A DNA stretch of 6,355 bases from Pseudomonadota bacterium. GTDB taxonomy: Bacteria > Pseudomonadota > Gammaproteobacteria > Xanthomonadales > Xanthomonadaceae. Below, one piece after another: positions 5,604-6,355 of this stretch. A program made the position numbers and the translations under genes. How positions within the stretch are numbered: the first letter of the stretch is position 1; each line of letters starts with the position of its first letter. The notes below the pieces were generated by a model. That model was given only the letters and a program-made list of their open reading frames with translations, ran no database searches and was not told the DNA's origin. The stretch lies in contig JAEWLO010000401.1 of NCBI GenBank assembly GCA_023457475.1, forward strand, positions 1 to 6,355, written 5' to 3'.

Positions 5604-5939
5604 ATGTCATCTGCCCCCTTTTCCGTACCCGCCGTGATCGATGTGGACGCTGAACTCGCCTACTGGCGGAAGCGTCATGCGGATGGCCTGATGGGCGATG
5701 CATCGTTCGGCCAGTTCTCGCAGTGGGTCAAATTCGCCTGCGACTCACTGCTTAAGCATCCGCGAGCTACCGACGAAGAACGCGAAGCGGCCTTCGGGAA
5801 TGAGTTCGACGCGAGGATCATGCCCCGCATGACCAAGAACGAAGCCCGCGCGTTTGTCGACCAGGTCTGGGAGCATCTGTATGCGGACAGCCGACAGAAC
5901 CTTGCCCCGCGCCCCCGCCTGATCGCCGCCAGCGCCTGA
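5604..5939 (+). CDS. Small conserved-looking soluble protein of unknown function
   Basis: This 111-residue protein has no signal peptide and no membrane segment. After a Ser/Pro/Val start, the sequence from about residue 14 to 95 is rich in Trp, Phe, Glu, Asp, Lys and Arg and reads as mostly helical: ELAYWRKRHADG (17-28), a middle segment FSQWVKFACDSLL (38-50), an acidic DEEREAAF stretch (57-64), and TKNEARAFVDQVWEHLY (77-93). The tail is basic and Pro/Arg-rich. I do not recognise a named family; similar small proteins may exist across Xanthomonadaceae. The ATG at 5604 was chosen because the frame upstream (open to 5475) has Arg/His/Ser-rich, shadow-like composition, although no good Shine-Dalgarno precedes either start. 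Thirteen bases separate its stop from the iron-permease-like gene, so the two are probably co-transcribed. A regulatory or accessory role to that membrane protein is only a guess. Confidence 0.78.
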   Translation: MSSAPFSVPAVIDVDAELAYWRKRHADGLMGDASFGQFSQWVKFACDSLLKHPRATDEEREAAFGNEFDARIMPRMTKNEARAFVDQVWEHLYADSRQNLAPRPRLIAASA

Positions 5940-5952
5940 ATCGGCGGGTCCG

Positions 5953-6345
5953 ATGACATCCCGGGACCTGTTCAACGTCATTGCCAAGAAGGCGTCCCAT
6001 GCGGCCGGCACGCCGTGGACCTTCCTCGGTGCCGTGGCCATCGTGGTGCTGTGGGGCCTGAGCGGCCCCGTGTTCAAATTCAACGACACCTGGCAGCTGG
6101 TCATCAACACCGGTACGACCATCATCACCTTCCTGATGGTGTTTCTGATCCAGCACACGCAGAACGCCGATACTGCGGCGATGCAGATCAAGCTGGACGA
6201 GCTGATCCGCGCCACTGCGGAAGCGAACAACGAACTGCTCGACCTGGAAGAACTGGACGAGGAACGGCTGGAGGAGATCCGGCGCAGTTACGAGCAGATG
6301 GCGCACGCCGCGCAGGCGGCGTTGCAGAAAAAGCGGAAACCGTAG
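5953..6345 (+). CDS. Low-affinity iron permease family protein (short, two-helix)
   Basis: This 130-residue inner-membrane protein resembles bacterial members of the low-affinity iron permease family (the Pfam Iron_permease family, which includes fungal Fet4). A short amphipathic N-terminus is followed by two hydrophobic segments, about residues 22-41 (ending WGLSGPVF) and 47-67. The second lies in the family-typical stretch FNDTWQLVINTGTT (43-56), leading to FLIQHTQN (64-71). The remaining 55 residues are highly charged and helical (Glu/Leu-rich at 95-110), probably a cytoplasmic coiled coil, ending in a basic KKRKP tail. Fungal Fet4 is several times longer with more membrane helices, so this protein would have to form oligomers to make a channel, and iron transport by the short bacterial form is not established as far as I know. 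The ATG follows GGCGGG at four bases' distance. The gene is probably in an operon with the small gene upstream. Confidence 0.85.
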   Translation: MTSRDLFNVIAKKASHAAGTPWTFLGAVAIVVLWGLSGPVFKFNDTWQLVINTGTTIITFLMVFLIQHTQNADTAAMQIKLDELIRATAEANNELLDLEELDEERLEEIRRSYEQMAHAAQAALQKKRKP

Positions 6346-6355
6346 AGCCACGCCC
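6342..6355 (+). repeat. Start of a probable SMAG (GTAG) element, cut by the window end
   Basis: GTAG at 6342-6345 is followed by AGCCACGCCC, which has the look of the 5' arm of a Stenotrophomonas GTAG hairpin. Its TAG is the stop codon of the iron-permease-like gene. The pairing arm lies beyond the window, so the call rests on similarity to the other GTAG elements here. Confidence 0.5.

Noticed and set aside
5180..5653. A 157-codon open frame covering the 5250-5603 gap
   Set aside because: It begins inside the deaminase gene, is very rich in Arg and Ala, has weaker third-position GC preference than its neighbours, and ends inside the next gene. No family resemblance was seen.

Overview
This window looks like ordinary chromosome from a high-GC gammaproteobacterium of the Xanthomonadaceae, most likely Stenotrophomonas. 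I base that on the protein sequences (a PfkB-type adenosine kinase, UbiE and an M1 aminopeptidase of the kind I associate with this family). I also base it on short GTAG-headed hairpins of the SMAG type (Stenotrophomonas maltophilia GTAG repeats), which sit in or at the edge of several intergenic gaps. This placement is recall-based and was not checked against a database.

Layout. Positions 1-890 (+) hold the 3' part of a PfkB-family adenosine/sugar kinase, followed by a strong rho-independent terminator at 938-968 and a degenerate pair of SMAG-like hairpins (983-1043). Three minus-strand genes follow. Read in their own direction they are ubiE (4675-3914), a lipoprotein M1 aminopeptidase related to leukotriene A4 hydrolase (3829-1898) and a second lipoprotein of unknown role (1792-1061). 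A SMAG hairpin separates ubiE from the aminopeptidase, and a classical terminator separates the two lipoprotein genes, so these are probably three transcription units rather than one operon. Divergent from ubiE, on the + strand, is a yeast-type (Fcy1-like) cytosine deaminase (4797-5249). A 354-base stretch without a convincing gene follows (5250-5603). Last comes a two-gene + strand unit: an unrecognised 111-residue protein (5604-5939) and a short two-helix membrane protein of the low-affinity iron permease family (5953-6345). A new GTAG element appears to begin at the stop codon of that gene and run off the window.

How the genes relate. Two enzymes concern nucleobases or nucleosides (kinase, cytosine deaminase), one completes quinone biosynthesis (UbiE), and two products are exported lipoproteins, one of them a zinc peptidase. 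They do not form an obvious joint pathway. I see no phage, transposase, CRISPR array, tRNA or rRNA gene, and no clear new multi-gene system.

The points most worth a second look are an Asn-to-Ile change beside the proposed catalytic Arg of UbiE, a likely leaderless ubiE promoter, the bacterial Fcy1-like deaminase, the unexplained region 5250-5603, and the pairing of an unknown small protein with the iron-permease-like gene.
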